Shown in pieces: positions 11,469 to 22,900 of a stretch of DNA of 64,000 bases (the first letter of the stretch is position 1; each line of letters begins with the position of its first letter). This DNA comes from Apiotrichum sp. Y4204. Taxonomy: Eukaryota > Basidiomycota > Tremellomycetes > Trichosporonales > Trichosporonaceae. Where the stretch lies: NCBI GenBank assembly GCA_025531455.1, contig JAMYHL010000002.1, positions 372,001-436,000 on the forward strand, read 5' to 3'. Both the position numbers and the translations under genes were made by a program. Under the pieces are notes generated by a model that ran no database searches, was not told the DNA's origin, and worked only from the letters and a program-made list of their open reading frames with translations.

Positions 11469-11940
11469 TGTGCTGTGAATTGTGGAGATGGGACAATGGA
11501 TGGCGAGTTTTGTGTGGGTGTGCAGGAGATGGAAATATCGAGTTGCACTTTTAGATGCTGGACGCGTGCCTGGCTGGCTGGCTGGCTGGTTGGCTGGCGG
11601 CTTTGATTTGAGCGGGTAGAGTGGAGGGGGATTTAGAATTGAGTGATTGAGAGAGAGTGTGTGTGTGTGTTGGATGGTTCCTTCATGGACATGTGGGTTT
11701 TCGAGGGCATCGCAGCCGACGCTCTCATTGACCGAAAAGGAGAGAGACCCTCGTCGCCCCCTCAGACTTCTCTTCATTCTCCAGCGCATCCAGCAGACTA
11801 TCCATCCACAGCAACTCGTGTAGAAATCAATCTTGAACTTTTCATTAATCAACGCCCGGCGCCCCACCACACGAGGACAGCATCCACCTGACGATCCTAC
11901 GATCTCCATCCCACGGCCTCGAGGCAGCATCCTGGTCACC
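11469..11940. other. Divergent promoter with GGCT and GT repeats
   Basis: 472 bp shared by eIF2B alpha and the gene at 11941. It contains a (GGCT)n tract at about 11570-11598 and a short GT run at 11657-11670. A long frame crossing it on the minus strand only extends the eIF2B alpha first exon and lacks coding character. Confidence 0.6.
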
Positions 11941-13775
11941 ATGTCCGCCCGCGACTACACCGACTCAGAGTCGGAGACTGAAGCTGCTCTTCTCTCCATG
12001 GCCCGCGAGGACTCTACAATGTCCACACCAGCACCAAAGTCCCCCGCAAAGTCCCCCTCAAAGGGCGAGGCTGCAGCTAGCGAACGCACAGGGCAGTCAC
12101 TCAAGATCACGGTACGTATTGCACAGAATCTTGATGCCTAAAGGTGTCCCGTGCCGGCCCGCGTTATTGTGCGGTGCGAGTGGCGTGCAGTTCGCCATCA
12201 CATTCATTGTTGTGTCTATCCCATGCTGACGCTTGCGTTCTTCTTCATGCCTCCTCTCGCGACTTGCAACATCTTGTTCCTCCATCCAGCTCCGCCCCAA
12301 TTTGGCCCACCTCAACAACACGGCCGACTCGCGCACAGAGTCGTCAACCTCACCCGGCGACGGATCCTCCCTCTCTCCCCCGCCGCCTATTCGCCTTAAG
12401 CTCGGTCTCGGGATGAAGCACGCACGCAGCAGCGCCATGTACTCGGACTCTGATGACGAGTCTGAGACGCCGCTGGCGGCAGCATCCAAGGCTTCCGCTT
12501 CCAAGACGCGCAGCCCGCCGGCGAAGAAGCACAAACCATCCAAGCCCCGGACATCTGCGGCAAGCACCGGGCCCTCCGTTCCCGCTACCGGTCGCAAGGC
12601 GTACAACTGGCTCACACCATCATCTGCTGGGGCATCCCACCACGGCCCTCCTGATCGCAGCGAGCGCCATGCGTCTGCTGCGGCAAGCATAGCCGCCTCG
12701 GCGGGTGGGGAGGACGAGAAGCCCAGTGGCGACGACACTGGTCGTGACTCGGCGCCACCCAGTGAGAAGAAGAAGGGTGGACGCCGCAAGGTCAGCGAAG
12801 GAGGCCCAGGAAAGAACTGGCGTAAGGGGTTGCGGAAGTGAGTCACCCTTTGAAATGGCAGTGTGCTCTACTAATAGTAGCAGGGGAGACCCTCTTCCGT
12901 GGAAGGAGGGTATGGCGCGTTCCTCGCCGCTGGCCACACCGACACGACCAAGTGTCTCGCGCGAGGCATCCCCGGAGCTTGACAGCATGCTCCTCGCCAC
13001 GGCTACCACCAAGGCCAAGCGTGAACGTGAACGCGAACGCGACCGTGAGCCGGCGCACACCTATGCGCGGGAGAGTTCGCCGGTTGCTCCGCCGTTCACG
13101 GTAGCCGATTCCAAGGTGCTCGGCTTCCCGGTCTTCCCCAATCCAATCGTCACCCCCAAGCTCGTTCTCGGCCCCCTCCCCAAGGTCACCTCCTTCTTCG
13201 CCCCGTTCGACAACAAGCCGTTCCGGAAAGAGCCGACTCGCGACTGGACCTTCGCGGACAGGACCATCACGGGAATTGGCGGCGGTACTCTCAAGTTCAA
13301 GACGTGGCGTCCAGGTGAGCATCTGAGCCTGCGCAACGATCTCGTTCGCTGACAAATAGGACCTCCAAGCGAGCTCGGTCGTGTTCTCGCAGCACAACGC
13401 GAGGCCGAGGCGCTCGCCAAGCAGCGCAAGAAGGAGAGCAGGGAGAGCGAGCGTCTCGAGCGTAGCGGCCTCGAGGCCACTCCTGAGCGGCCGCCGCTTT
13501 TCCATTCGCACAGCAACGACAGTGTGCCTGTCGTCGACGCCGACGGTGATAACACCGGCGATAACGCGTCCGAGGCTGGCGACGACAACGAGTCCGTACA
13601 GGGCAGTACGCGCGACAGTCCCACGCCCCGCGGTCGTGGAGCGGCCTCGAAGCGTGGCCGTCCGCGCAAGTCCAAGCTTGCCAACGAGATCATCCTCACC
13701 GAGCAGGAAGATGAGGGCTCGGCGTCTGTCCGTGCATCCGCCGAGCCTGACACCAAGCCTGCCATCGCGGCATAG
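11941..13775 (+). CDS. Charged nuclear protein, possible INO80 subunit Ies4-like
   Basis: Exons 11941-12111, 12290-12837, 12884-13314 and 13360-13775 encode 521 residues; introns are 178, 46 and 45 nt. The N-terminus is acidic (DYTDSESETEAAL). SLKITLRPNL is created across intron 1. GRKAYNWLTP, GRRKVSEGGPGKNWRKG and GDPLPWKEG span the middle, and KVLGFPVFPNPIVTPKLVLG follows. The C-terminus carries an AT-hook-like GRGAASKRGRPRKSK. The SLKI opening plus a basic NWRKG segment resembles fungal Ies4 proteins of the INO80 remodeller, but this is a weak recollection, and yeast Ies4 is far shorter. A chromatin role is inferred from charge pattern and AT-hook. Exon structure is well supported. Confidence 0.5.
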
Positions 13776-13969
13776 CTCCTATCCACGTCGAAACTCTCCC
13801 CGCTGTATTCTTACCATACATAGATACTCTTCCCCTTATCCTAGACTCTCTGCCACTGTCTAGTGCCTGTCCAATGATGATGATGCATGTAGTTGTACAG
13901 TGATGATGTTGACATAATAAAAACCAACTATCCACTTTGATTATGAAAAGACGCCGGCCACATTGGGGC

Positions 13970-16900
13970 CTAGCGTCGATGAGCAAATGCAATAATTAGG
14001 TCGCGGTCCCATGCGAACCGCCACTCGCCGATACGTTTCAGCTCGCGCCAGATCTCGCCCTCTGGCGGCTGCGTCCCGGCGGGAGAGTATATGACAAAGT
14101 CGGCCTCGCTTAGGAGAGAGCGGAGGAGAGATCCGAGAAGAAGGCAGACGAGGCAGAGAATTATAACGAGGGGGAGGGGCACAGCCGTGCGGACGAGGAA
14201 CGGCTGGCGGACCATCGCAGGCGTCTCGGTAGGCGCCTCGGTATTGGGGACCGTGTTCTTGGTGGCTTGGCTGCTCGCCTCGGTCGGAAGGGGTTCGGGG
14301 GGTTTGATGGGTGAAGCCTCCTTGGAAACAGGCGCACTGGCGCTGAAGCGACTCAGGGGCCCGTACCGGAACAGATTGTACCGCGAGATTGGTGTTGGCG
14401 GGGGCGGTGGTGGGGCTTTGGGCTCAAGCGGTTCCTCGGTCTTCTCGACCGGAGGCAGCTCAGCAGGCTCGTTGGTGGGCGTCTTGGAGACTTCGGAATT
14501 GAGGTCCGAGTCCTGATCAGGCTCGGGAAGCGGGGTAACGGATGGATCAGGGAGGTACTCGCGGGCGATGGCCAGCGGTTTCTCGAGAGAGACAGACTTC
14601 GGGGTGGTGCGGTGTACGAGCTGTGGTAAACGGAGTTTGGACGGCTCTTTGATGAGCGACAGCTGGCGGGCCGGTAACTTGCTCTCCTCCTCAATTGACA
14701 GTTCCACGCCTTCAAAGATGTATGCAGCCGGGTCGGTGCGACGAGCAACCAGGCGGATCTGAACGACAGCGCCGTCATTGATGAGATCGAGCAGCCAACG
14801 GGGACGAGGAAGGGGTGCCCTCTCCCCCGTCAATGGATCGTTGACCGGCGCTTCATATCCAGACGTCGGAAGAGTCACCCGAAGGAGGTGGCGAGTTGAC
14901 GACTGAGGGTCCAGGCTGGCGGCCTGTAAAACGGACGGCGCAAGGGAGATAACGCTGCACTTGAAAGGCATGCCGAACTTTCCTCCGGCAAAGTCGAGAG
15001 GGAGGATGGACGCATCACCACCTTCACCATGGTATGCCTCAGGTAGGGACACAGCACGGATGGCAATCTCGCAGCCGCCCTTGATAAACTCGGCGCCCAC
15101 ATCGATGTCTGCCACGATAAGATCCCTCCTTCCACGACGGATATCCTCAGCGAGATCGATCATATGTGACCGAATCGACTGAATCGAGGTCCGGCTGTCG
15201 TCGTGCTTAAGGGTCGGCCGAAGTGTCTCCGTATCCTTGGAACTGTTCGAGGAGGGCGGTTGGACAGTGACAGTCATGACAAAGTCGTCACCGTCGTTGA
15301 TTTCGTCCACTGGAACCTTGTAAGGCTCAGTTCCGTCCAGGCTCCACGGCCCTTGTGCTTGAGGCTCCGGACAGAGAACCGACATAGGCGGCCAGCGGGC
15401 ACGCGACGGTGGACCTTCTTTTTTGAGCGCGTTTTCAATGTTGACCAGCGCACGAGGCAAACCCGAGTTGAGCATGTTGTTCACCGATATCGGTATGTTG
15501 CCCCCGTAGTCAACAGCGGCGATGTACATGCACCGCGTGGAGGGAATTGCGTACTGTTCGTGCGAGTACGGGTCTATCGTTTCAAGAATCCAGCCCTCAA
15601 GAATGACATTGGCAGCCGGCATAGTCGTCGGGTTATACTTTGCAGGATCAAGGCCGAGTGTGACACTGTCGAACCCCGAAGTTGAGGCATGGAAGATAGT
15701 GGAGAGTGGGGCATGCGAGATGACGGAAGGAGACGGTGGGGGGCTGTCCGGGACTCGCGCAACTACCGTAGCGACAAGACCACTCCGGTCGCGGAACGGG
15801 AATGTCGTACGGGCCACAAAGTGCGACGTCGTGATGCCGTGGCCATATGTTTGGAGACGCACAGGCTTGGAAAAGTACTCGTCCTGCCGATAGGCTGACA
15901 CTGTCGACGATACTTCTTCCGCGGTAAACCCCTCGATGATCCGCCCAGCACGGAAGAGTGGGAAGCTGTCCGAGACGTGGCTAACAATCTTCTTTTCGAC
16001 CTTGAGGCCGTCACGATCAGTGACTGGCTGCCATCCGAAGGGATCGGTGGATTCTCCATCGCGGTCGGCATGGATCCGCGCCAATTGTCCCAGGGCATGC
16101 ACTGCCGCATCCACAGGGCTGCTCCCTGCAGCGGGTGCAGGTGATGGTGCACCCATTCCCATAGGAACAATGGCGGCACGTGTTGACTCAGCGGCCTGGG
16201 TGTACAGCCGAGCGAGTGGGGTGTAAAGTCGCGTCAAGGCGCTACCCTGGGTAATCGTCGCGAAAGGATCCACAGTGGAAGTGCTCCGTAGAGATATGTT
16301 ACTTTGACGTTTGCGCAAGGCGCCAAGTGCCGGGGGATAGTCGAGAGGCACGCGAGAGGGTCGAGAGCGCTTTTGCTTCTTCAGTTGTTGCACGTCCGTC
16401 TCCGATAAGTCCTCGCTGTCAATCCGGACCTTGGACCCATTCACAGACAGCAGCGTCTTGCCCCCAGAAGATTGAGTACCACGACGAACGGTGATGCTGA
16501 CAGAGTCATTCCCGAGCGTCGCCGCGTTATGCTCAAACGTCAGCCATAGACCACCGCCATTGGGAGACAACCGATGGCGTTTGAGTGCCGACATCTTCTT
16601 CGGAGGCGGGTCAACGAGAACGATGATCGAGTTGGACCAGTTGTCTGGATCACACCGTATTCCACACTCGATAGAGTCTCCAGACCCGCTGCTCGATTTG
16701 GACGCCGAATCATTTATGCTCTCCATGTCGGACGTGTCGTTCTTGAGGCCGTTTTCAATCTTGTCCCCGTCGCCCTTCTCGCCCTTTACGCTTCTGTCAC
16801 TGTTCCGAGGTTCGGCCGGGAAGGCCGTCGCAGTGCACGAGGAGTTAGACCGCCTGGTCGTAGCCGCAACATACTCAAACCTAAAGGTCTCCTTCTCGAC

Positions 16901-19169
16901 GTCGTACCTCGATGACACAGCCTTCGCTCCACCTAAGCGGGTAGTGACTGGTGGGGCGCCATGCTTGATCGCAAACTCGCCAAGCCCAGCGAGTGTGGTC
17001 ATCATGACTTGGGGAATGGATGACTTGTTGGACCAGCCGCCCGGATGGCTCTGCTCGAGAAGCGTCACCTGTGTGGTATTCGGCGAAAGCGCTTCGATCG
17101 ACCATCCCTGTAGATCGATCTGAGTCCGAATCACGTTGGGATCGATAACAGGTGGAATGACGGGGAATAGATCATTGTCCTCTGTTGAGAACCCAAAGAT
17201 GTGAACGGACGAAGGTGACTTGTAAGTAGTGCGAACAAGTACCGAGTCGCGCGCCCTGCTGTCAGTCCTGATTTTTGCTCAACACGTACGAGACGGGCCA
17301 AGAGGCTTTCGACCTGAAATGCCAGACGTCCGTCAATTCATTGACGTCCTCTAACAGCCTGCCGTCGTCGTATGACTTGTCCCAGACAACCCGGGTGCCA
17401 GGCGTGATGATCGTGGAGAATAGATCCCAGACTCCGACTCCAACGAATACCGCTTCAGCGCGGAAGACAACCAGGGTGCGGTCAATGGAGTCAAGCTGAT
17501 GAACGCTGACGCCTTTCGATTCTGCGACTGGTCGCCACTTGGGTTCCGGCTCCTGCAACAAAGATGTGAAGTCTGGAGGTCAGAAACGCAAGTAACGCAT
17601 GGGTTAGAATGTGCTTACAGATGTAGTTTCTCTTTACCAGGCTGGAGATGCCTCGCTTCGCAATCTCATGTCTATCTTTCTTCTTTGTGTCCGTAGTTTC
17701 TTCCACTGAATCTGGGCCCGAGTCTGTAGTGTCGACGGTCGGTAACGACATTGCGCTGGCACCGGGAGACCCATCGAGCAGGTTGCGCAAAGGAGCAATG
17801 CTCTCCATCTGTTGAACAGGTACTGGATGTCCATTAATGCGCACACGACCTCCCCCTGTTGTTGATGTTGCTGTCTGTTCGATCGTAATCTTGCAACGGA
17901 CCAACTCCTCTCCAGGATCCAGTCGTGAATGGACAAAGCGGAGAACTAATCGTTTAGGGGCTGCGGATCCAACAATAGGTGGGGGTGATTGCCCAACAAA
18001 CGACGACCAACGTTTAGACGCCGAGTCGTCTCCACTTTGCGTTTTCACTTGAAGCTGTACGTCCCAGCCCTGAGTGGACGACAGGCCAAACTCGATTTGC
18101 CGTCTTGTGCCGTCATCACCATCGCCACTTCGGATGATGGCGTAGTTGGACGAAAGTGTTACTCGACTTGGGTCGTAGCTGACAGCCGAGATTGTCACAT
18201 CCTGACCGTATCCCAGCAGCACTGGGACCTTTTCACTCCCTTCCCGAACGTAGTCGACCATGGCTGAAACAACAGATGGAAGATGCTGGGGAACGGCACC
18301 GCCAACTGCCCAGGTTCCTTTTGCGTTCCATGACCAAAAGTAGGTGATCCGGGCCTTGCCATCCGGTAACGGCTGGTCATCTGCACGCATCGAGGACGAG
18401 GGAAGCTGCACACACCAGCCCATGAGGTTGACGTGAGCACGCACAAAGGGCGGTGCAGGTCGCAGATAAGCCGGTTCATGCCGAGATCGCGGCAAGGACG
18501 TTGTCACGTCGATCAATGTGTGTTGATCAACAAGCGTCTTTGAGATTGTGACCGCGTCACGCGGACTGAGCCGATGAGCCACCAATTCTAAACCACCACC
18601 CACCTTGACGGCCAGCCTAAACGGTAGTTTGTCTTTGCGATTCTGGTGTCGGTGTCCAGCAGATCGATGAGCTGCGACTCTTCCACCATGCGATCCCCTG
18701 AAAATGTCAGACGACTGTGACACCATAGTCCGATAGGGACAAGTTGACCGACTCACAGACCGCACGCGTTTCTGGTGTTGTGAGACCTCCGCGGAATGTG
18801 TCCGCATTGATATCAGAACCACAGTCAACTTCAACAACGGCGCGGAACACCTCGCCGCCCTTGCCGTGGCGGCGATGCACGACGACATCGCCGGCAACAA
18901 CTCGTCCCAGACCAGTCGGTGCGCCCTTAAGCGAAGCTGCGCGCACGGTGCTCGCAGGGGACGAAGTTGGCCCCGAGACAAGTTTCCAAGCAGACGACCC
19001 CGACGACGACAACAATGCCCGGAAGTAGGCTATAGAGTTGTTGAGTGCATCGTTCCAAGCCGTTTCCAACCTGCGTTGAACAATATCAGCACTTGGTGTT
19101 GGGCACGACACAGGCGGGATTGTGTGGGGTGACATACCTGACGCCATCATCAAGCGTCTCTAGCCGCAT
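13970..19169 (-). CDS. Large multi-START-domain membrane protein
   Basis: Six exons in transcript order: 19169-19138, 19070-18757, 18697-18604, 18565-17619, 17572-17290 and 17255-13970, with introns of 67, 59, 38, 46 and 34 nt. The product is 1651 residues. Three START-like (StAR lipid-transfer) units are visible. Unit 1 is N-terminal, with DRMVEESQLIDLLD and AHVNLMGWCV. Unit 2 spans about residues 465-690, with WDLFSTIITPGTRVVWDKSY and QIDLQGWSIEAL. Unit 3 lies around 955-1170, with PFGWQPVTDRDGLKVEKK, GWILETIDPY and MYIAAVDYGGNIP. Near residue 1580 a hydrophobic run (PLPLVIILCLVCLLLGSLL) is a likely tail membrane anchor, preceded by a Pro-rich linker. The layout suggests sterol or lipid handling at a membrane contact site; ligand unknown. 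Divergent from DOP1. Confidence 0.85.
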
Positions 19170-19973
19170 GTTGGCTGTTGGTCATGGAAACTTGAGAGCG
19201 GAGAACAGTGTATCGTAAGAGTAGACGTCTAGAAAAGGGCCAGGGGAGTATAAGAGCGAGAGTTGGAGAGAAATACGTTCAATGTCGTGGTGGTGGATGG
19301 AGTGTTGGGGGGAATGCAGGAATCTCTAGTGGTGGTGTTGAGCGGCAAAAGATGGGGCCATACTTTCACCCACTACTCGACATGGTAACGAGTGAGTCTT
19401 GTGCACCATCTTGTGGCCACCCGCTGCCACCCACTGGTGCATGGTGCATGGTGGAGGGCCAAATGCCAGAATTGGGCTCTGACGTGACAACACGTGCAGC
19501 ATGCATGGTTTTTACCGCGCTTGCCCGCTTGCGCACTCTCGACCGCGGTCATTATGGCACAATGTGCGGAATGTTACAATGTGCATTGCGTACAGTGCGC
19601 ACAGTAGTAGTGCATGCAATGCATGACGCTGCCCGGCGCTTGGTGGCCAGGTCCGCCGAGACGGGCGTGGTAAAGAGGCGTAACGCCGGCGGACGCCGGG
19701 CGGAGAAGTGACCGGCCAGGCCGGGCCAGAGATCCAGAGACGGTAATGAGCAGATTACAGATGCACAGAGCTGTGCGATGCGCGTGCGACCTTCAACCTG
19801 CGACATGCGACAGCGTCATCGCCTCCGATCCTTTGACTTCCACAAACGAGTGTCCGGCGCGAACATCTGTTCTTTACTTGGCTTTGACATTCAACACATC
19901 TCTCTCTCTTTTGTCACACACACACCTCGCTGGCATCGTCTGAGACACATTCACCTCCACGCCACCGACAACC
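19170..19973. other. Divergent promoter between START protein and DOP1
   Basis: 804 bp with no credible gene. It contains one CACGTG E-box core near 19494, a possible bHLH (Cbf1-type) site, and a C/T-rich leader before 19974. Confidence 0.5.
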
Positions 19974-22900
19974 ATGCCGGCCCCTTTCGGCATACGGGCT
20001 GCCGATGCCGGTCCTTCCACATCCAGCTCGATATCGCGCTCGCCAGGGAGTCGTTCGGTCTCTCCAACATCGCGAACAGCTGCACTGCCCGCAGTCACTA
20101 CTGCATCAAGTTCGCTCGCGCGCCCGTCATCGCACAATCGTCTTTCAAAGCTCATGGTCCCCGGTCGGTCACGGAGCAGTTCGGCTGCCTCGCTCGACGC
20201 CATGTCAACACTTGGGAGTCCAGCGACCACGCTCCCAGTGGTTGCGTATGCCGATGAGACGGTGACCAGCAGCGGACAAGCAACGCCGGAACAGCGCCGT
20301 CGATCGGCTAAAGGTGCGTTGTACTCAGGTGCCATTTACTGAAGCGTAACCACAGCAGCGGCGCAGTCTCTACTCGCAAGCGATGGGAAGTACAAGAAGT
20401 TTGCGAGCCATATCGACCGCTGCTTGCAATCGTTTGATAGTATCAACGAGTGGGCAGACTTCATTTCATTCCTGTCTCGACTATTAAAGGTGCGGCTGTA
20501 GCGGTTTCCTCGCTGACCTGCCAGACCTTGCAGGCTCCATCTCCTGCTTACTCTGAAATACCTCGCAAGCTCATCATCGCCAAGCGTCTGGCACAATGCT
20601 TGAATCCTGCTCTGCCCTCCGGTGTCCACGCGATGACGTTGGATGTTTACGGGCAGGTGTTCAGCATGATTGGGGTGGGTCATCATACTCTGTAGACAGC
20701 TGACATTGCAGGTCGAAGGCCTCAAACGTGACCTGCTGATCTGGTCGTCTGGCCTGTTCCCCTTCTTTCAGTACGCTGCGACTTCCGTCCGCCCTGCGTT
20801 AATCAACCTATACGAGACGTACTATCTTCCTCTGGGGGAGTACCTTCGCCCAGCAACAAAGGCGTTGATCCTGGCCTTGCTACCGGGTGTGGAGGAGGAA
20901 ACTGGTGATTTCTTTGACCAGGTGGGTGAATGCGTAGCGACCAGAACTGACCCGCCAGGTTCTATCACTCCTCGTCAAGCTTTCCAAGGCGGTTTCCCCC
21001 GATTTCTTCCTCCAGAATGTGTTCCTCGTGCTTGTTTCGAGTCCCGCATCACGTCTAGCAGCACTCAACTATCTTTCACGAAAGCTCGTTGAACCGTTTG
21101 AGACGCTAGCGTCCGGCACTGACGTGGGACTGCTCATTCGTGGCGTGGCGGCAGTTCTCGGTGACGACAACATGCTCGTTCGTCGTGGCGGTCTCGACTT
21201 GTTGTTGAAGGTCCTGCCTCTTGACGGGAAGATTATCCAGTGAGTCGTAATGATCACCAGTGTACTTATCGTGCGCAGAGAAGCTATTCAGGGTGACCGT
21301 GAGCTGCTCGTTCGTGCGGCAGCGTCCGTCGTGCTCCAGCGTGACGTTTCTTTAAGTCGACGTGTCTATACCTGGTTGCTTGGTACTTCGGATTCGAAGG
21401 AGACGCAGGTGGCTTACTTCAAGACCAATTCGCTGCGCTTGCTCTCTGTGACGCTCACAGTATGTGCCATATGTCCAAGCCCGACTGACGATCTAGGAAG
21501 ACATGGAAAAACTGTCCATGTCGCACGACATGGGCGACGCGCAGACCCCGTTCAAAGTCTTCCTGTCGCTCCTTGACAAGTGGGAGGTCGGCGAGACACT
21601 ATCAGAATCTATCGGAATTGCAGCTTTGAGCTCAATCCACGCAGCATCGAAAGGACCCAACAAGTCCGAAGTGCTGGGTCTTGCCTCGGCCGTGTACGAG
21701 GCGATGGAGCCGAGTGTGCTGTGGAAGCAGCTCTATGCGGCCGTCGACAAGGAGCTCACTGAGGGAGGAACAAAACATCTGAACCTACTCTTCTGGCTCT
21801 TGACCGCCGTTCCCCAACATGACACTGAGACGGTAACAGTCCACATTCCCGTTCTCCTCTCTCTTATTCTCCGTGGCCTTGACGACAAGAAAGACGACGA
21901 GTCACTTACCGCCCTGCTTCCCGTCGCCAATGCCCTTCTATCCACTATTCCTCAGTCTCTCTTTGGGAGCAGCACCTTGCCTAGCCCTGTTACTGGCAAG
22001 AAGACGCCGACAGCCGAAAACTTTGCGTACGACCAGGTTGATTTGGAAGCGGCAGCTGGGAAAGTGCGCGCTGATGTGGCGCCTGCGCTTGTGAGCTCCA
22101 TCTTCAAGCTTTCTCAGACCGCTCTCAGGGCGGGTTGGGCACCAACTGTTCTCATTCAAGTGGTCGGCCTCACATTGACCGTGATCGACCGTGAGGTGCC
22201 TGCCTTGTCGGATGTCGACAGTGAAGCATGGACTGCTGCCATGCTTGTCGGCTTGGAAAGGGTAAGCGGACGTAGTTGCATTACGCTCACAGCAGGCACA
22301 CTCTTTTGCCGTTGTGGAAGCACTTGTGGATGTTGCCCTCAAGGCCAGCAGATCGCCATTGTTTGACCCTCCGGTGGACATAACCTCTGACCGTGTCATC
22401 TCCGTGGTTCTGGATTCCGTAGGTGGAAGATCAGACTGTTCTCTGACCTTAGCTTTTCCACTATCTTCGCGCCGACACTGCCGCTTACCACGCCCGTGCA
22501 GTGGAGCTCCTGTGGGAGTTTAACCAACTTGCCGAGATCCATGTGCTTGAGAGCGTCATTTCTCGTCGCATGAACTCAGTCGTCAACCGTATGGAAGCGT
22601 TTGACGCATTTGGTGTCCTGTGGAGGCAGTCTGGTGAGGTATGAAAGATACTGCGTATGCTAACAGCACAGATGACTCGATGCTGCCCGGCGAGATTTTC
22701 CATGTCCCGATGTTTATGGTTCTGGATGGCCTGAAAAGCGATGACCCTCAGATTTTGCGTGCGTCTGAGACATGGATGCGGTGTAACCTTCGGTCATACT
22801 TCCGCATGATCGATCCACTCCTTCGGAGAGTGATGGAGATCATGAGTCAAAGCAAAAAGAGCCCCAAGTTCCGGGACATGGCCATGATACACTACTACCT

